A stretch of DNA of 64,000 nt, taken from contig NW_025939125.1 in NCBI RefSeq assembly GCF_000764305.2, positions 1-64,000 on the forward strand, written 5' to 3'. Positions 53,701-63,999 of this stretch are shown in pieces (positions within the stretch are counted from its first letter, which is position 1; each line of letters opens with the position of its first letter). The position numbers were made by a program, and so were the translations under genes. This DNA is from Hyalella azteca. Lineage: Eukaryota; Arthropoda; Malacostraca; Amphipoda; Hyalellidae. The notes under the pieces are model-generated. The model did no database searches. It had not been told where the DNA came from and saw only the letters and a program-made list of their open reading frames with translations.

Positions 53701-56492
53701 TTTCTTATACGTTCCCAGGCCAGAAAATGTTTTGCAAGGGGCTTTGTTACAAGCTTATGTGGCACGTTGAATCTAATGTCAAAGTGAATTAGTTTTGTAA
53801 CCAACGAATTAAATTGTTTCAATTTAAATGTAGCAAGAAATGTATGTACTATTATTGATGATATTTTATTTTCAGGCCCTTCAAGCAGCGGCACCAGCAC
53901 CTCGACGCCCGTCACTCCTGCCACGGCCTCCACTTCCACCGCCAGCAGTTCCGCCTCTGCCGTACCTGGTAACCTTTCATTACACTTCCACTGCCATTAT
54001 CTTGCTCCATTCAGTCACAGTTTATTACTTATGAACTAACAAACTCCCTGCCCTAATATTGATGATACAACCATTATGCCATCTTGCCTTTTATTTGCTT
54101 TAATCGATCCATATTATTTTATTACTCCTACGTCATATTACATTCTTATATTGTATATTGCGTATATATTATCCATATTATAGGTGCGTGTTTTCCACAG
54201 GAGCTGCAGCTGCTGCCAGTCCTGCATTTTTGCCTCCGTTCCCTGGCATGTGTGAGTGTTGAGACCAGTCAAATTGACCGGACTTGAAATATTCGTGTTT
54301 TTCGCTTTTCGAAAAAAATACAGCTTCTCATGTATGTTTCCATTTTAACTATGGAAATAATTCCCTTAATTTAATCTTATCTTCCTGCCAAATTTTTAAA
54401 ATTATTTGAACAACTGTTAAGATCAATGATAATGTCTTTATTTTGAAGAATAACTTTCGTGACGTTATATATTGCATGCAACGGTAATTAATGTTTCTTT
54501 AAAATGAAATAATAATCATTAAAATAATAATTATTCTTCAAATAATCTCGATATTTTACATCAAGTTATTTTATAGATTGTGCATCGAGGCCTATTGTAG
54601 TGCTTTCAAAGCTGAAATTCGAAACGGTACCATAAATTTTGATGCAACGGGCATTACAATTTTCATTGCTAGGATTTTTAGATATCTTGCAATTTAAAAA
54701 AAAAACTCATTATTTTTCATGTAATTTTATTGAGTTGCACGAGTGATTTGCTGCCGTATTACAGTGCCCCCACCGACAGCCCCAGCAGACTTCGGCCCCT
54801 TGACGCTGGAGGAGCTCGTGGCTCTCGAGGGGCGCGAGCGGCGACACGTCGAGGCGCGACTCAAGGCCCTCAGCAACATCAACGTCCTCGTGCACGCTGC
54901 CCTCGTGCAGGTCGGATCATATTGTGACTGAAAATGAATTGCTTTCATTTGTAAACTGCTAATTAAATTGGTTTTGTGTTGACTTGAACATAATCTCGTT
55001 GTTGTGTTGTCAAACGATACCTATCACTTCAAATAAATTATTTTTCGTTTATGGCAATACATTTCATACTTTTTTCAGCGTATAAATATGAGCAACAATA
55101 GAGTTCCTAAGCCCCAAATGCAATTACGACGATATTGCCAAATTAAATTTTAAATTCTGTCAACCCTCTGTGTCTGGCTTTTTATTTGCTTCTGTTGGGC
55201 CTGTCGTTTGGCTGCAAACCGCGGCTAAACAAATCCCACAAAAAAGTTGAAATTTGAAACCTTTTGTTGAAAGCAACTTACAGATTCATTAATAATAATA
55301 ATATTCGTAATTTTTCTCGTCCTTTTTTCTATCATCAATGTGTTTATTAAGCATGCATGTTGCGACACAGCACAAAATATTTTTTGATGGCTTTTCCGCT
55401 TCATTACACATTTAATTCCATTTTTTATTTAGTAAAAATAACTGAAGAGCTTGTTGGCAAGTTGTTGCCCAACATATTCTTATCTGAAGTATAAAATCTT
55501 GTCAAGGCTGTTAAATGCCTTGACTTGCGAAAGTATAAAGTAAAACTAGTTGAAACATGAACACATGAAGATGTGTTCAGCCATTATATTTCTCACAGAA
55601 ACTTTTCTCGCTTGCATCATCGTTGAATATGTGAATTGTGGTTCACATGTTTTCATGTGTTCGTTATATTCCTATTGTAAATTGTTCTCACAAAACGGCC
55701 GCGGTTCGTCTACTCCTACCTTAGGACGCAATATAGTTCCTTCAATGCTATTTAATATAAAGCATATGTATAATGTTACCTCCATTGAAATCGTTTTCCT
55801 CTTATTTGAACTCGGAGTTTGGTTATTTGCAGATGACGCAATACCAACAGCTGATGACGCGGCTTGACTTAGAATATCCACTGCCTCCTCCACCTCCTCC
55901 TCCTGCTGCTACGACTACTGCAACTCAGGTCACTACTTCGGCTCCGTCTACTGCTACTTCTACTGCCACTACCACATCTACCGCCTCTACTGCCACTACC
56001 ACACCTACTGTCACTACCGCCTCTACCGCCGGTGCTACAGACGCGCCTTCTGCTTCTACGAGTGCCGCGGCGGACAGTAGCCAAACGAGCAGCGTCTCTT
56101 CCACGCCTATCAATTCGGCCGTTAGGTAATTAACTTGAATAGATTAATTTATTGCTAATTTTAATAAGATCAATTGTAGTTTTTTTTTTCAGTGAAGTAG
56201 ATTGGAGATCATTTTATTGGATGAACAGCTTAATTAATCAGTTGAATAAATCTGAGTATTTTATACTTATTATTACGTTTTCTGTCATGCAAGTGATAAG
56301 CACTAAATATGATTTTAATACCCAAATGCCTGCTAAACAATAGTATTTTAAACTTATTACTTGAGTAAGACGTCATCTGTTAAACTTTTTTCGTGGTGTC
56401 GCAGCTCGCCGTCATCTGACAGTGACGTGGGGACGCCCGAGGAGATTCGTCGCCGACGCCTTGAACGCTTCGCGTCGGGCTCCGGCAACTGA
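41552..56492 (+). CDS. Syvn1: SYVN1/HRD1, ER-associated degradation E3 ubiquitin ligase (complete, 13 exons)
   Basis: Spliced exons total 2058 bases, 685 codons plus stop, against about 617 residues in human synoviolin. The N-terminal half is hydrophobic (multi-pass ER membrane). Conserved blocks include 'ETCLAFTVFRDDFS', 'GASVQLVFGFEYAIL', 'ENPWENKAMYLLYTELF' and 'RNMNTLYPDA'-like 'HNMNTLYPDATAEEL'. The RING-H2 finger has C297, C300, C315, H317, H320, C323, C334 and C337, all present. A Pro/Ala/Ser/Thr-rich cytosolic tail, the 'LTLEELVALEGRERRHVEA' block and a final 'IRRRRLERF' complete it. The protein ubiquitinates misfolded ER proteins with SEL1. Phases agree across all twelve introns, and no inactivating change is seen. 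Confidence 0.97.
42685..42745 (+). mobile_element. LINE 3' tail fragment
   Basis: CAAGAATCGGCAACAAGACA plus TGGGCCTATG matches the LINE tail at 48470-48600 and the SINE tails. Confidence 0.5.
42790..43160 (+). repeat. About 160-bp tandem repeat, three copies
   Basis: CACTCATAAGTCCTTCAATA and TTTGCTTGAATTTTAATATG recur at about 42793, 42951 and 43108 (the last truncated), together with GGAATTAATACAGATTTTTA. Confidence 0.8.
43920..45010. repeat. Degenerate repeat cluster in SYVN1 intron 1
   Basis: Several diverged units, some inverted, share CACATATTCATTAGGACCTA, TGGTGATGTTTAGC and TTTCACGTTCATTCGTGA-like words (43960, 44270, 44450, inverted near 44750 and 44930). 44085-44215 (CAGTGAGTACTGAGTTATAT side) recurs inverted at 50530-50670. 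Confidence 0.6.
48250..48610 (+). mobile_element. LINE 3' end fragment
   Basis: The frame 'WNSLPDSIVDAPSMNAFKN', then a stop and 'LDEAMQEHMFSLKMPSKLW', is the usual C-terminus of non-LTR reverse-transcriptase proteins. It is followed by two copies of GAATCGGCAACAGGCCATGG and a TCTAT-rich tail. Inactive. Confidence 0.75.
48805..48897 (+). CDS. Syvn1: SYVN1 exon 2
   Basis: Thirty-one codons, 'ALYLMAFTLALLLGKLLKK' and 'FFGTLRAAESE', phase 0 at both ends; second membrane segment and the conserved LRAAE motif. Confidence 0.95.
49344..49545 (+). CDS. Syvn1: SYVN1 exon 3
   Basis: Acceptor GGGCAG|CATTTA, donor GCAT|GTGAGA. 'ERFFYAITETCLAFTVFRDD', 'FLKSFHWLADYRVDYMERSP', very close to vertebrate SYVN1. 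Confidence 0.96.
50057..50343. mobile_element. Foldback element, 85-bp near-perfect arms
   Basis: 50057-50141 (ACAAGGAATTTAAAAGCAAA...) and 50259-50343 are reverse complements with very few mismatches, separated by 117 bases. Older copies are at 21275-21585 and 19040-19115. Lies in SYVN1 intron 3. Confidence 0.85.
50530..50670 (-). mobile_element. Inverted copy of repeat at 44085-44215
   Basis: CACTGCAGTGAGTGACAGAG, GACGGACGGACAGACAGACA and CAATAGGGCATTTTTTTCCA are the reverse complement of the intron 1 repeat containing GTCTGTCCGTCTATC. Confidence 0.65.
50922..51152 (+). CDS. Syvn1: SYVN1 exon 4
   Basis: Acceptor CCCTAG, donor GTGG|GTGAGT. 'STIDILLVRHAYYSTMSMG', 'ASVQLVFGFEYAILL', 'ENPWENKAMYLLYTELFV'. 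Confidence 0.96.
51574..51673 (+). CDS. Syvn1: SYVN1 exon 5
   Basis: 'GLIKVMLYVVFLIIMVRIHT' and 'FPLFIIRPMYLTM'; last membrane segment before the cytosolic part. Donor GAA|GTGAGT. Confidence 0.95.
51824..51972 (+). CDS. Syvn1: SYVN1 exon 6, start of RING finger
   Basis: 'MNTLYPDATAEELQQADNV' followed by C-I-I-C, the first RING metal ligands, and 'REEMIVNS'. Donor TCTG|GTGAGA. Confidence 0.96.
52199..52424 (+). mobile_element. Dimeric tRNA-derived SINE
   Basis: Head 1 GTAGTCCAGTGGTTACAA with GCGGGTTCAATCCC; head 2 GTGGCCGGACGCTTAAGA with GAGTTCGAAACCCC, close to a leucine/serine tRNA pattern; tail CGAATCGGCAACAGGC...GGCCTATT. Lies in SYVN1 intron 6. Confidence 0.75.
52457..52645 (+). CDS. 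Syvn1: SYVN1 exon 7, rest of RING finger
   Basis: 'KKLPCNHLFHALCLRSWFQ' and 'RQQTCPTCRLDVLR' complete the RING-H2; a Pro/Ala/Gln-rich linker follows. Donor ATGG|GTATGA. Confidence 0.97.
52913..53185 (+). CDS. Syvn1: SYVN1 exon 8
   Basis: Ninety-one codons: Ala/Gln/Arg-rich coil ('QQVAEHQERARQRLAAAA') then a Pro/Phe-rich stretch ('PFPGFLPPPFPPFP'). Donor CCTG|GTACGT. Confidence 0.93.
53590..53700 (-). mobile_element. MITE copy (GGGGCCATA family)
   Basis: CCAATCACTGACGGCATTTT and CCTCCAATCACAGACGAGAA match the interior of the elements at 23689 and 26655. Lies in SYVN1 intron 8. Confidence 0.5.
53876..53968 (+). CDS. Syvn1: SYVN1 exon 9
   Basis: Ser/Thr/Ala/Pro-rich linker, 'PSSSGTSTSTPVTPATAS'. 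Acceptor TTTTCAG, donor CCTG|GTAACC; phases fit. Confidence 0.88.
54201..54251 (+). CDS. Syvn1: SYVN1 exon 10
   Basis: 'GAAAAASPAFLPPFPGM', acceptor TCCACAG, donor ATGT|GTGAGT. The donor was chosen because the next exon then reads in frame. Confidence 0.85.
54765..54910 (+). CDS. Syvn1: SYVN1 exon 11
   Basis: 'FGPLTLEELVALEGRERRHV' and 'KALSNINVLVHAALVQ', the conserved helical block found in vertebrate SYVN1. Donor GCAG|GTCGGA. Confidence 0.94.
55833..56125 (+). CDS. Syvn1: SYVN1 exon 12
   Basis: 'MTQYQQLMTRLDLEYPLPPP' then a long Thr/Ala/Ser-rich low-complexity tract. Acceptor ATTTGCAG, donor TTAG|GTAATT. Confidence 0.9.
56405..56492 (+). CDS. Syvn1: SYVN1 exon 13 with stop
   Basis: 'SPSSDSDVGTPEEIRRRRLE' and 'RFASGSGN' then TGA 56490-56492. 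The Arg-rich end parallels that of vertebrate SYVN1. Confidence 0.93.
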
Positions 56493-56600
56493 CTTCACCT
56501 CACCATAAATGAATTGACCTGACTTCATCGCAAGTGACCTGACATGACCTCGCCTCAACGGAGTATACCTGACCTCTCGAGTGACCTGGCTTGACATCTC

Positions 56601-56687
56601 ATTCTGCTTCTGCTGCAGGATGATCGTACATTCTGCTTCTGCTGCAGGATGGTCGTACATTCTGCTTCTGCTGCAGGATGCCGGTTG
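56601..56687 (+). repeat. 29-bp array in SYVN1 3' UTR
   Basis: ATTCTGCTTCTGCTGCAGGA plus TGRTCGTAC, three units, about 110 bases after the stop codon. Confidence 0.88.
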
Positions 56688-56996
56688 TTAGTCAAGTGTC
56701 CTTATGGTCATTGCAGGTTATTGGCTATCACTTACTTTGATTTCTAGATCGTGGTTTCCTTCACAGAGTCTTTAGTTCAGTGCAAGATTATTATTTATCG
56801 TATATTTTATACAATGAAAAATCAAATGCAGTGAAAATGCAATGCGTCAGTTCGTTATAAACGATCTGAGTGAATATCTATGCGGAAGTATTTGTGTACA
56901 GTTACTGTATTCTGGTTGTTTTGATTAGTTTACTAGTTTATTTTCCAATGTAAACAATATCCACATTACTCTAAGAACCTTATTTGCTTTCTGCAA

Positions 56997-57002
56997 AATA
57001 AA
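56997..57002 (+). terminator. Likely SYVN1 polyadenylation signal
   Basis: AATAAA about 505 bases after the stop codon, the first good signal downstream. Confidence 0.55.
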
Positions 57003-57009
57003 ACTTAAA

Positions 57010-58595
57010 TTGAACGAAGACCATTGCCAATGGTTGTGCTTGCTGTCAACGTAATTCTGACGAATCTTGACTGCTGTCCAAGTATTACCTTCTTCACCTT
57101 AAATTATAATATTGTATTTTTGGTTAGCTCAGTAATGCTGATTTTCCCGATTTTAATATTTCTTCAGAGAGTCATAAGGAATCGAAAACTAGCAGCTGGT
57201 GAATATCAGCGTCCAGAATCAGGCAAGTCGATTTTACGTTGAACCTGACGAATTATTCTCAATCGAGAAGAGTTTCAGACGGTTCAATATCACTCATCAT
57301 ACGGAGTCATGCCACTTATGGTGAAACTGAGATTATTTTTTTCTGATTCGTCATGGATAACAGTAATGTATGCTTTGTCCTTATTTTTTGGCCCGATGTG
57401 CTGGATGCGCGGTCATTTGGGAATATCTTGTTTATTTCGCCTTAAGGAAAAAAAACTTTCTCAGTATGATGTCAGAAAAATATTTTACATATTATTTTGC
57501 TGGCCAAATAATAGTACCGGTCTCTTCTTACTCAAAACTGAATGAAGATTACGTCTCGTTATCTCGCGTTGGACCTCACTTCGATTTTGATGCTTTTTTT
57601 ACAGTTACATCCTTCAGTAGTTGGACTTTCATTCGTTTTTTTCGTGCAGGAATGTTTAATATATACGTACATTTAATGTTCTTTATATTTTAAAAGGCAA
57701 TCTTTTCACCCTCATCTATGATTGAAATACGGTACTAATTCATTTATAGTGATCATTTGAGTGTCGAAGCTAGACGTTCCGTAAACTGTACGGATTATCC
57801 TGTTGTGGGTGATTGTACTGTATGATTACACTGATAGTTGCATAAACCCATAAATACACTTCATTTCCGACGTTTATGTGTGAGACTGTGTATCAATCTT
57901 ATGTACTTCATTTGTTAGATAATCTTCGTTTGTCATAAGTTACCCTTATTCAGAGTGTTCTTAATAAAATATGAAATCTACCTTAATAAGGAAACAAATT
58001 TTTTCCATTACGATTACAAAAGTGACCCAACACTTCCATCGTGAAATTTTCAGGACTTCCATCGTCCTGAGTACATTTTTATTGGTAGTTTACAAAAAAT
58101 AATTCGGGCATAGATGAAAGGTTTGACGTCGAAGTGGCGAGGATAAAAATGTATGTAAGCACTGGCATTTGATAATTATTTTTTTTATTTCAGACGAGGT
58201 ATCGATGAAGTATTTTGGGTTTTTTTCACAACAGAATTTCAGACATATCATTTTCCGCACATTCTTCAGAAGCTTAGTATTAATCGTTTCGGAAGGTCTG
58301 AAAACTGGCTTTTTGAATAGGTATCAAAACTTATTTTTATCCTATGCATGACCCTACTGGTATTTCGACATGGCCCATTCAATGAATCAATATATACTAA
58401 AACGGTCAGTGACTTCAGTCATTAGATCATTATCGGAGGCCAACCCAGTTAATTGTAGAGAAAGTGATTAACCGAATGAGAAATTGAATTGATGGAAGAC
58501 AAACTCTAATTAGTAAATATGAAATGGGGCATTTCTTTTACCCGAAATATTTAAACAACTATTACGCTAAACTTCACATTTATCTTGCTTGGGAC
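57010..58595. other. Intergenic, nothing specific seen
   Basis: AT-rich with short chance frames, the longest about 107 codons at 57370 without any motif I recognise. Confidence 0.5.
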
Positions 58596-58597
58596 GC

Positions 58598-58779
58598 CTG
58601 TCGGTGACCACCACTGCCGTGCTTCGAATGGACTATCATGATCCCTTCCCTGAAGAACGTAGCCTACAACACTTCATGACTGTAACATTATCAGCCGCAC
58701 GCCACCAGACAGATCACATCCATTGAATTAGATCAATCAGCCCACAGGAAAATAAGCCTGGCGTCGTATGGCCCAGCGT
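58598..58779 (-). mobile_element. Copy of the 59281-type element, ended by an adapter
   Basis: GGTGACCACCACTGCCGTGC and CACCAGACAGATCACATCCA mirror 59770-59860 and 59705-59750 on the opposite strand. Confidence 0.55.
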
Positions 58780-58818
58780 CTGTCTCTTATACACATCTAG
58801 ATGTGTATAAGAGACAGN
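58780..58818. other. Library adapter (mosaic-end junction) plus contig join
   Basis: Both halves of the mosaic-end pair (CTGTCTCTTATACACATCT and its complement), followed by n at 58818. Sequence on the two sides should not be taken as contiguous. Confidence 0.97.
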
Positions 58819-59118
58819 AATCTATGGACGCAATGATTCTGGCTCTCTTTAAATGCACGTTAATCACTTGACTAAATGAACTTTTCTGTGACCCGAATAC
58901 ATTGGTCCGGACTCTGGTTTTGGACTCATATGGTCCGCCGGGCGTGACATGAAATTTTTAGTAATTTGACAAAAATTCGGTAAAAAATATTTATGTTTTC
59001 TGGACGTTTCAGAACATTCTCTATCGATTAGTTTGATCGAAAAATGCACTTTTCTGTGACCCGAACTCATGGGTCTAGATTTTAGTCACTCGGTCCGGGG
59101 TCCACCTGAGGATGCCTG

Positions 59119-59137
59119 CTGTCTCTTATACACATCT
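59119..59137. other. Half library adapter
   Basis: CTGTCTCTTATACACATCT alone, then different sequence. Another chimeric boundary; the 300 bases between it and the previous adapter may come from elsewhere. Confidence 0.93.
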
Positions 59138-59250
59138 TACCGACGAATGGCTTAATCCGCGGCTGATTGGTGGTCATCCGGAAATATGCTAGGCGTTCCT
59201 TTCAAGGCTGATTGGTGCACAAATTTAGTGGTGCACGGCTGCGTACCCAG
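59138..59250 (+). mobile_element. Diverged arm copy of the foldback family
   Basis: GCGGCTGATTGGTGGTCATC and TGATTGGTGCACAAATTTAG parallel the arm that starts at 59281. Confidence 0.5.
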
Positions 59251-59280
59251 CAGAAAGATGTCAATGATCGGTTACGGATA

Positions 59281-59693
59281 GCAGATTCCATTCACGGCTG
59301 ATTGGAGGATGTCCGGAAAGATCGAAGGCGTTCGATTCAGGGCTTATTGGTGTACAAAATTTGTGGTGCACGGCTGCGCTCCCCAATCCTACTCCTGTTC
59401 AAAATATCAAGCTCAAAATCCCGATTAGAACCGTCAATTGGGATCAATTATATGGAAATTATTCTGATTAGCACTTTGGAATTCTTCTCCACTAATAATA
59501 TTATTTGAAATCCACAGCACTTCTTAACTAAATTCACACACTCCTTACACTTGCTTCCATCCATCCAAGATGGTCGTCGCGGGAGCGTAGCCGTGCACCA
59601 CAAATTTTGTACACCAATAAGCCCTGAATCGAACGCCTTGGATCTTTCCGGACATCCACCAATCAGCCGTGAATGGAATCTGCAGCCGGCTGT
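59281..59693. mobile_element. 413-bp foldback element
   Basis: Arms 59281-59383 and 59581-59693 are reverse complements (GCAGATTCCATTCACGGCTG at the outer left, its complement at the outer right) around a 197-base spacer. Related sequence occurs at 1990-2130, 59138-59250 and 58598-58779. Confidence 0.85.
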
Positions 59694-59869
59694 TTCTCCT
59701 GAGGGCTGATTGGTCTAATTCAATTGATTCGTTCTGTCTGGTGGCTTTCGGCTGCCTATATGATTTTCCAGAAGTGTTGAAGGCTACGTTCCGGAGGGCA
59801 GGAGTCATGATAGTCCATTACATCCAGGGCAGTGGTGGTCTTCGGCAGGCTTCCCGGTCGTCGCCTGAC

Positions 59870-62800
59870 ACTACGGACACACGCACATTTTGATCCATCC
59901 GCAGTAAGACACCTCAAAGTTAGCAACTTCCAAAATTCTTTGACCTCTTTATTGTTCAATATTTAAACCATTTGTTTTTCTCTTTTTACTTAACATTACG
60001 CTTTTCTGTGATCATGTTCACAGCAGCTGTACATGTACTTTTCTGACGTTGGAGAGATCTGTCATTTCTGTGTCCCTCCTTCTCAGTTCGGATGAAATTC
60101 AAGTGGTGTCATGAAATCATTGAATGGGAATCGGGTTTTCTCGTGGGTGATGGCTGTAGTGCAAGGAATATAACTTGATGGTAACTATTTCATGGTCATA
60201 TTAACAAGTAGGCCATAACAGGCTCTCACCGGTATTTTAAAGTGATGAAAGTATATTCTCGTTCGGCTGATACACTTGGTTTTAACCGATTCATTCTCTT
60301 CTTTCATCAATGTATTCGACTCTGTGTGTAACGCAATTATTCAATTTTCATTTTATTTTCGCTCTGTTCTAATAAGTGAAAGAAAATTGGTCCTTAGGGA
60401 GTCATCGAAGCGATACTAATAATATTTTTAAGTCAAGAACATATAATTGAAAGATAAAACTATTACTTGAAACTATTAATACTTTGATGCCGAAATTCCT
60501 GCTCAGGCACCGTCTATGGAAAAATTAGCACATCCCCGTAGAGTAAAAATAAAATACGAGTAAAAATAAACAATTGTGTAGTAGTTTATTCATATAAACA
60601 TGCAGGCTAATATACTTCTTGAGATACTACACCTTATTAAGCAATAGGCTACGTAATTTCATGCCACATTCTATCATCGATCATGCGTGTCAGAATAGAA
60701 ACGAAAATAAATAAAAAATGGCACATCCACACTGGGCAGGCTGATGCCCAATGCTAAATATTTGATTAGTGATTCAAATACCTGAAATAACCGATGGTTT
60801 TGAATACATCGTGTCTTTTTAAACGCGAATACTCAATCCAACATGTTATTCACGATTTATTAATAAAATTATCAATCTAGTTCTTATCAAGTGATTAAAT
60901 ATTAAGCACATTAATTCTAGGAATGTTTAAAAAGAAGTTTCTTCTCGTCCTAAATCACTTCAAAGAAGACGTTCATTAATTGATTTTCAGAGCAAAAAAA
61001 AAAATAATAATAATGCACGAGGGAAATGTGCCAACTTAATTAATTCGCATCCAATACAATACTTGAACGGTAACCAGAAAAGTATTGTAAACTCAGATCT
61101 CAGTTTAACACTCAATAGGAAACCTCAACTATGTCCGTTATACATCATACACAAATGCCCACTCAATTTTTATTATTGAGTACCTACTTCAAATTCACAG
61201 CTATATTGTCCATCCGGTATTCATTATTATCTACGCAGCGCTAAGTTTAATGCTAAGGTAATCATATCAGACTATTGTAAAAATAATAACAAAACAATAT
61301 AAGTCCATATACAACTGAACAATATTGGTTCAGTAATAAAATTTCGTGCTTACGACGTCGTTAAATGCGACTACGAATCTTAAGTTAGCTGACCACACGG
61401 TATTTACGCCAACGATTTATTTATGAAGATTTCCAAGTTCCAAGTCTAGGTTTGTCTGTGGTTTAAGTAGGAATTTTAATAGAATTAGTATTAATAGGAT
61501 CAAGATCATTGTATGAGATTAAAAATGCTAGGGTCTATAGAACAAATTGAGTCTCTTGCGTTGTTAAGTTCACGTTCTCGTACAATGATAGCAAGCATTA
61601 TGGCACTTACCGTACTAATGATACTGACATCTCTATGTATAATAACAGGCACATATAGAACATGTTTGAATAATTTTAAAGTTTTCTTTCAGAATTTTTG
61701 TATAGTTGTTATTGTTCCATGAAGCTAAATCTAATTTACCAATAACGGTGAGAAATTGAACTTTTCACCATTGAAGGATTCTAGGTTAGGCTTACGGAAT
61801 TTCAAGTGTTAAATAATTTCATAGCACTAATTTAAACTAACTGCTTAAAAATATTTAACTTGTTCAAACATAATTAATAAAAAGTGATAGGAAGCAATGC
61901 AGCATTTTATACACACGGTAAGTTTGAAATATTTTAAAACAAAAACGAGATTATTTTTACCAAATTATAGTGAAAACACCGAATCACCACGAACCTGGTA
62001 GTAGTAGAACAACGACCTGCAATAAGGATAACTCGTTGTTACAGGTCACATCAACGTTTCTTGTTAGCATATCATTCTAAGCTTCGTAATGATTACCGGG
62101 TATTTTATGGTCTTGGTTATTTTAAATTAACACAGGTTAGGGCAGTCTTATAGTGATTTTAATATTAAATATTCAAAAAATGACTCATTAAATGAGTTAA
62201 CGCTAGTGTTTTACATGTCCATATCACAGCTTTGGCAAGTTATCATGGCACTCGTTTTAGCACGCTATTGGTAACGACACATTCTCATCAGGTCCAATAA
62301 CCTTAACCTTAACATTAATAACGAAATACACAATGTATACACTTAAAGACAATTACTTCCATATTGATAGCGAGTGCAGGCTTTGAAATAGCATCTAAAT
62401 TAAAATAATAATGGAATATTTTTTCGTTATACATGAGTGACTTAGGTCCACGTTTCTTGCATCATTGCATTATCATCATCAAAATTTTCGATTTTCGACT
62501 GCAAAAATTCAGCTCCAAAATAAAAGTGGAAAGCATCCCGCTCTGAAGCCCTTATAGACCACAATGAAAAATCGCCAAAAGAAAGAAATTAATTAATATT
62601 TCTTTCGACTCGTTTCTGAGCCAAGCAAAAAAAGCATAACATCAACTCTAAGCCATCGTTGTCTTCTGGTGACGATTAACTGCACCTGGAGGCCTCTTGT
62701 AATGTTATTTTATGCAGTGTCAACATTTAGGCTCTTCAGAAAAAGGGTGTGAGGTTCAGTGCGGAATACCCAAAGTGGAACAAGTTCAGAAAATATTGGT

Positions 62801-62900
62801 AGAGAGGTCAACAAGACCAAAGCCTGATTATGGCTGTCCAAGTAGCGAGGAGACGAGAACGGTCGAGAAAAATTACGAGTAGAATAATGCGTTGAGTGGA
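59870..62900. other. Intergenic, nothing specific seen
   Basis: AT-rich sequence without credible frames, RNA genes or tandem arrays. Confidence 0.5.
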
Positions 62901-62921
62901 GCATTCTCCGCCCTGACACAC

Positions 62922-63240
62922 GCGGCGCACGGAGAACGTCCTACCCTGAACGAGTAGGATGTAGGCGCTCGGAGGACGTCCTACCCTTAATGAGTAGGAT
63001 GCAGGCGCTCGGAGAACGTTCTACCCTTAATGAGTAGGATGCAGGCGCTCGGAGAACGTCCTACTCTGAACGAGAAGGATGTAGGCGCTCGGAGAACGTC
63101 CTACCCTTAATGAGTAGGATGCAGGCGCTCGGAGAACGTCCTACTCTGAACGAGTAGGATGTAGGCGCTCGGAGAACGTCCTACTCTGAACGAGTAGGAT
63201 GCATGTGCTCGGAGAAAAGCCTACCCTGAATGAGTAAGAT
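62922..63240. repeat. 40-bp minisatellite with internal hairpin
   Basis: About eight units with the core CGCTCGGAGAACGTCCTACC and AATGAGTAGGATGCAGG. Within each unit CCTAC and GTAGG can pair around a short loop. Units alternate CTTAA/CTGAA and CAGG/TAGG variants. Confidence 0.88.
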
Positions 63241-63660
63241 GGGTGGCTGTAAGTAGTAACAGTAGGAGTAAGGTGGCTGTATAAGACCGACCGCATGGGA
63301 GCCTGCGTAGGAAATTCGAGGCAATAAGGCATGGCTTCTCCGGAGGCGATCAGAAGTGGCAATTGGCTTGGACCTTGTTGTTCTTGGTGGTCTCTGAGAC
63401 CCATTTAACCCGATACGCCACTATTTATACATCCTTTTTTTATTAATTTATATTATTTATATCTACGTTTATCTGAAATGGCTTACCACGGCAGCATGCA
63501 ACAACTTCATCCAGATCTCATAAGAAAATTATTTCACGGGGTGATAAATTGATCACGGTATGAGTAGGAATCTTAATCGAGCCCTAGATAACGCATTCAT
63601 GGGGGAAATCTAACCGCTTGTCCAAAAAAATTGCAAATCACTGATCAAATTCAAGTCACT

Positions 63661-63999
63661 CTAGACTGCATCAGCTTTTTCAATATTTGCGGTCGATGTT
63701 CCGTTGATAGTCGTGTAGGAATTTTTCCTCTTTATCCCTGGAGAATCCAGCTGATGTTCACCCTCCGTAACCTCTTCCGTTTCACCAATATCGTTCAAGG
63801 GCGACAATTCTTCTACGCTGATAGCGCTCAATTTATCATGCAGACTTTTCATGCTGGAATGAGCACCATTTGCCGTTTTCTTGTTTTCTGGTGTTTTGCC
63901 GTTTTCCAAGTATGACTCCGACGGCGAATATGAACCACTAAAACCGAGAGGGGAACATGGCATGGAAGTGAAATGTCCGTTTCCAGAGTCGTAAGACAA
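63661..63999 (-). CDS. C-terminal part of an unidentified protein (partial)
   Basis: An open frame of at least 112 codons enters from the right edge and stops at TAG 63661-63663. It is Ser/Asn/Glu-rich and hydrophilic: 'PCSPLGFSGSYSPSESYLEN', 'AHSSMKSLHDKLSAISVEEL', 'RKNSYTTINGTSTANIEK'. No membrane segment or known motif. Non-repetitive composition and length support a real exon. The true start is outside the window. A minus-strand AATAAA is possible near 63439-63444. Confidence 0.55.
   Translation of the reverse strand: MSYDSGNGHFTSMPCSPLGFSGSYSPSESYLENGKTPENKKTANGAHSSMKSLHDKLSAISVEELSPLNDIGETEEVTEGEHQLDSPGIKRKNSYTTINGTSTANIEKADAV

Noticed and set aside
57370..57693. 107-codon frame downstream of SYVN1
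   Set aside because: AT-rich, no motif, past the likely polyadenylation signal; treated as chance.
62922..63240. CRISPR-like appearance (regular repeats with hairpin)
   Set aside because: No unique spacers between repeats, eukaryotic context, no associated genes; it is a minisatellite.
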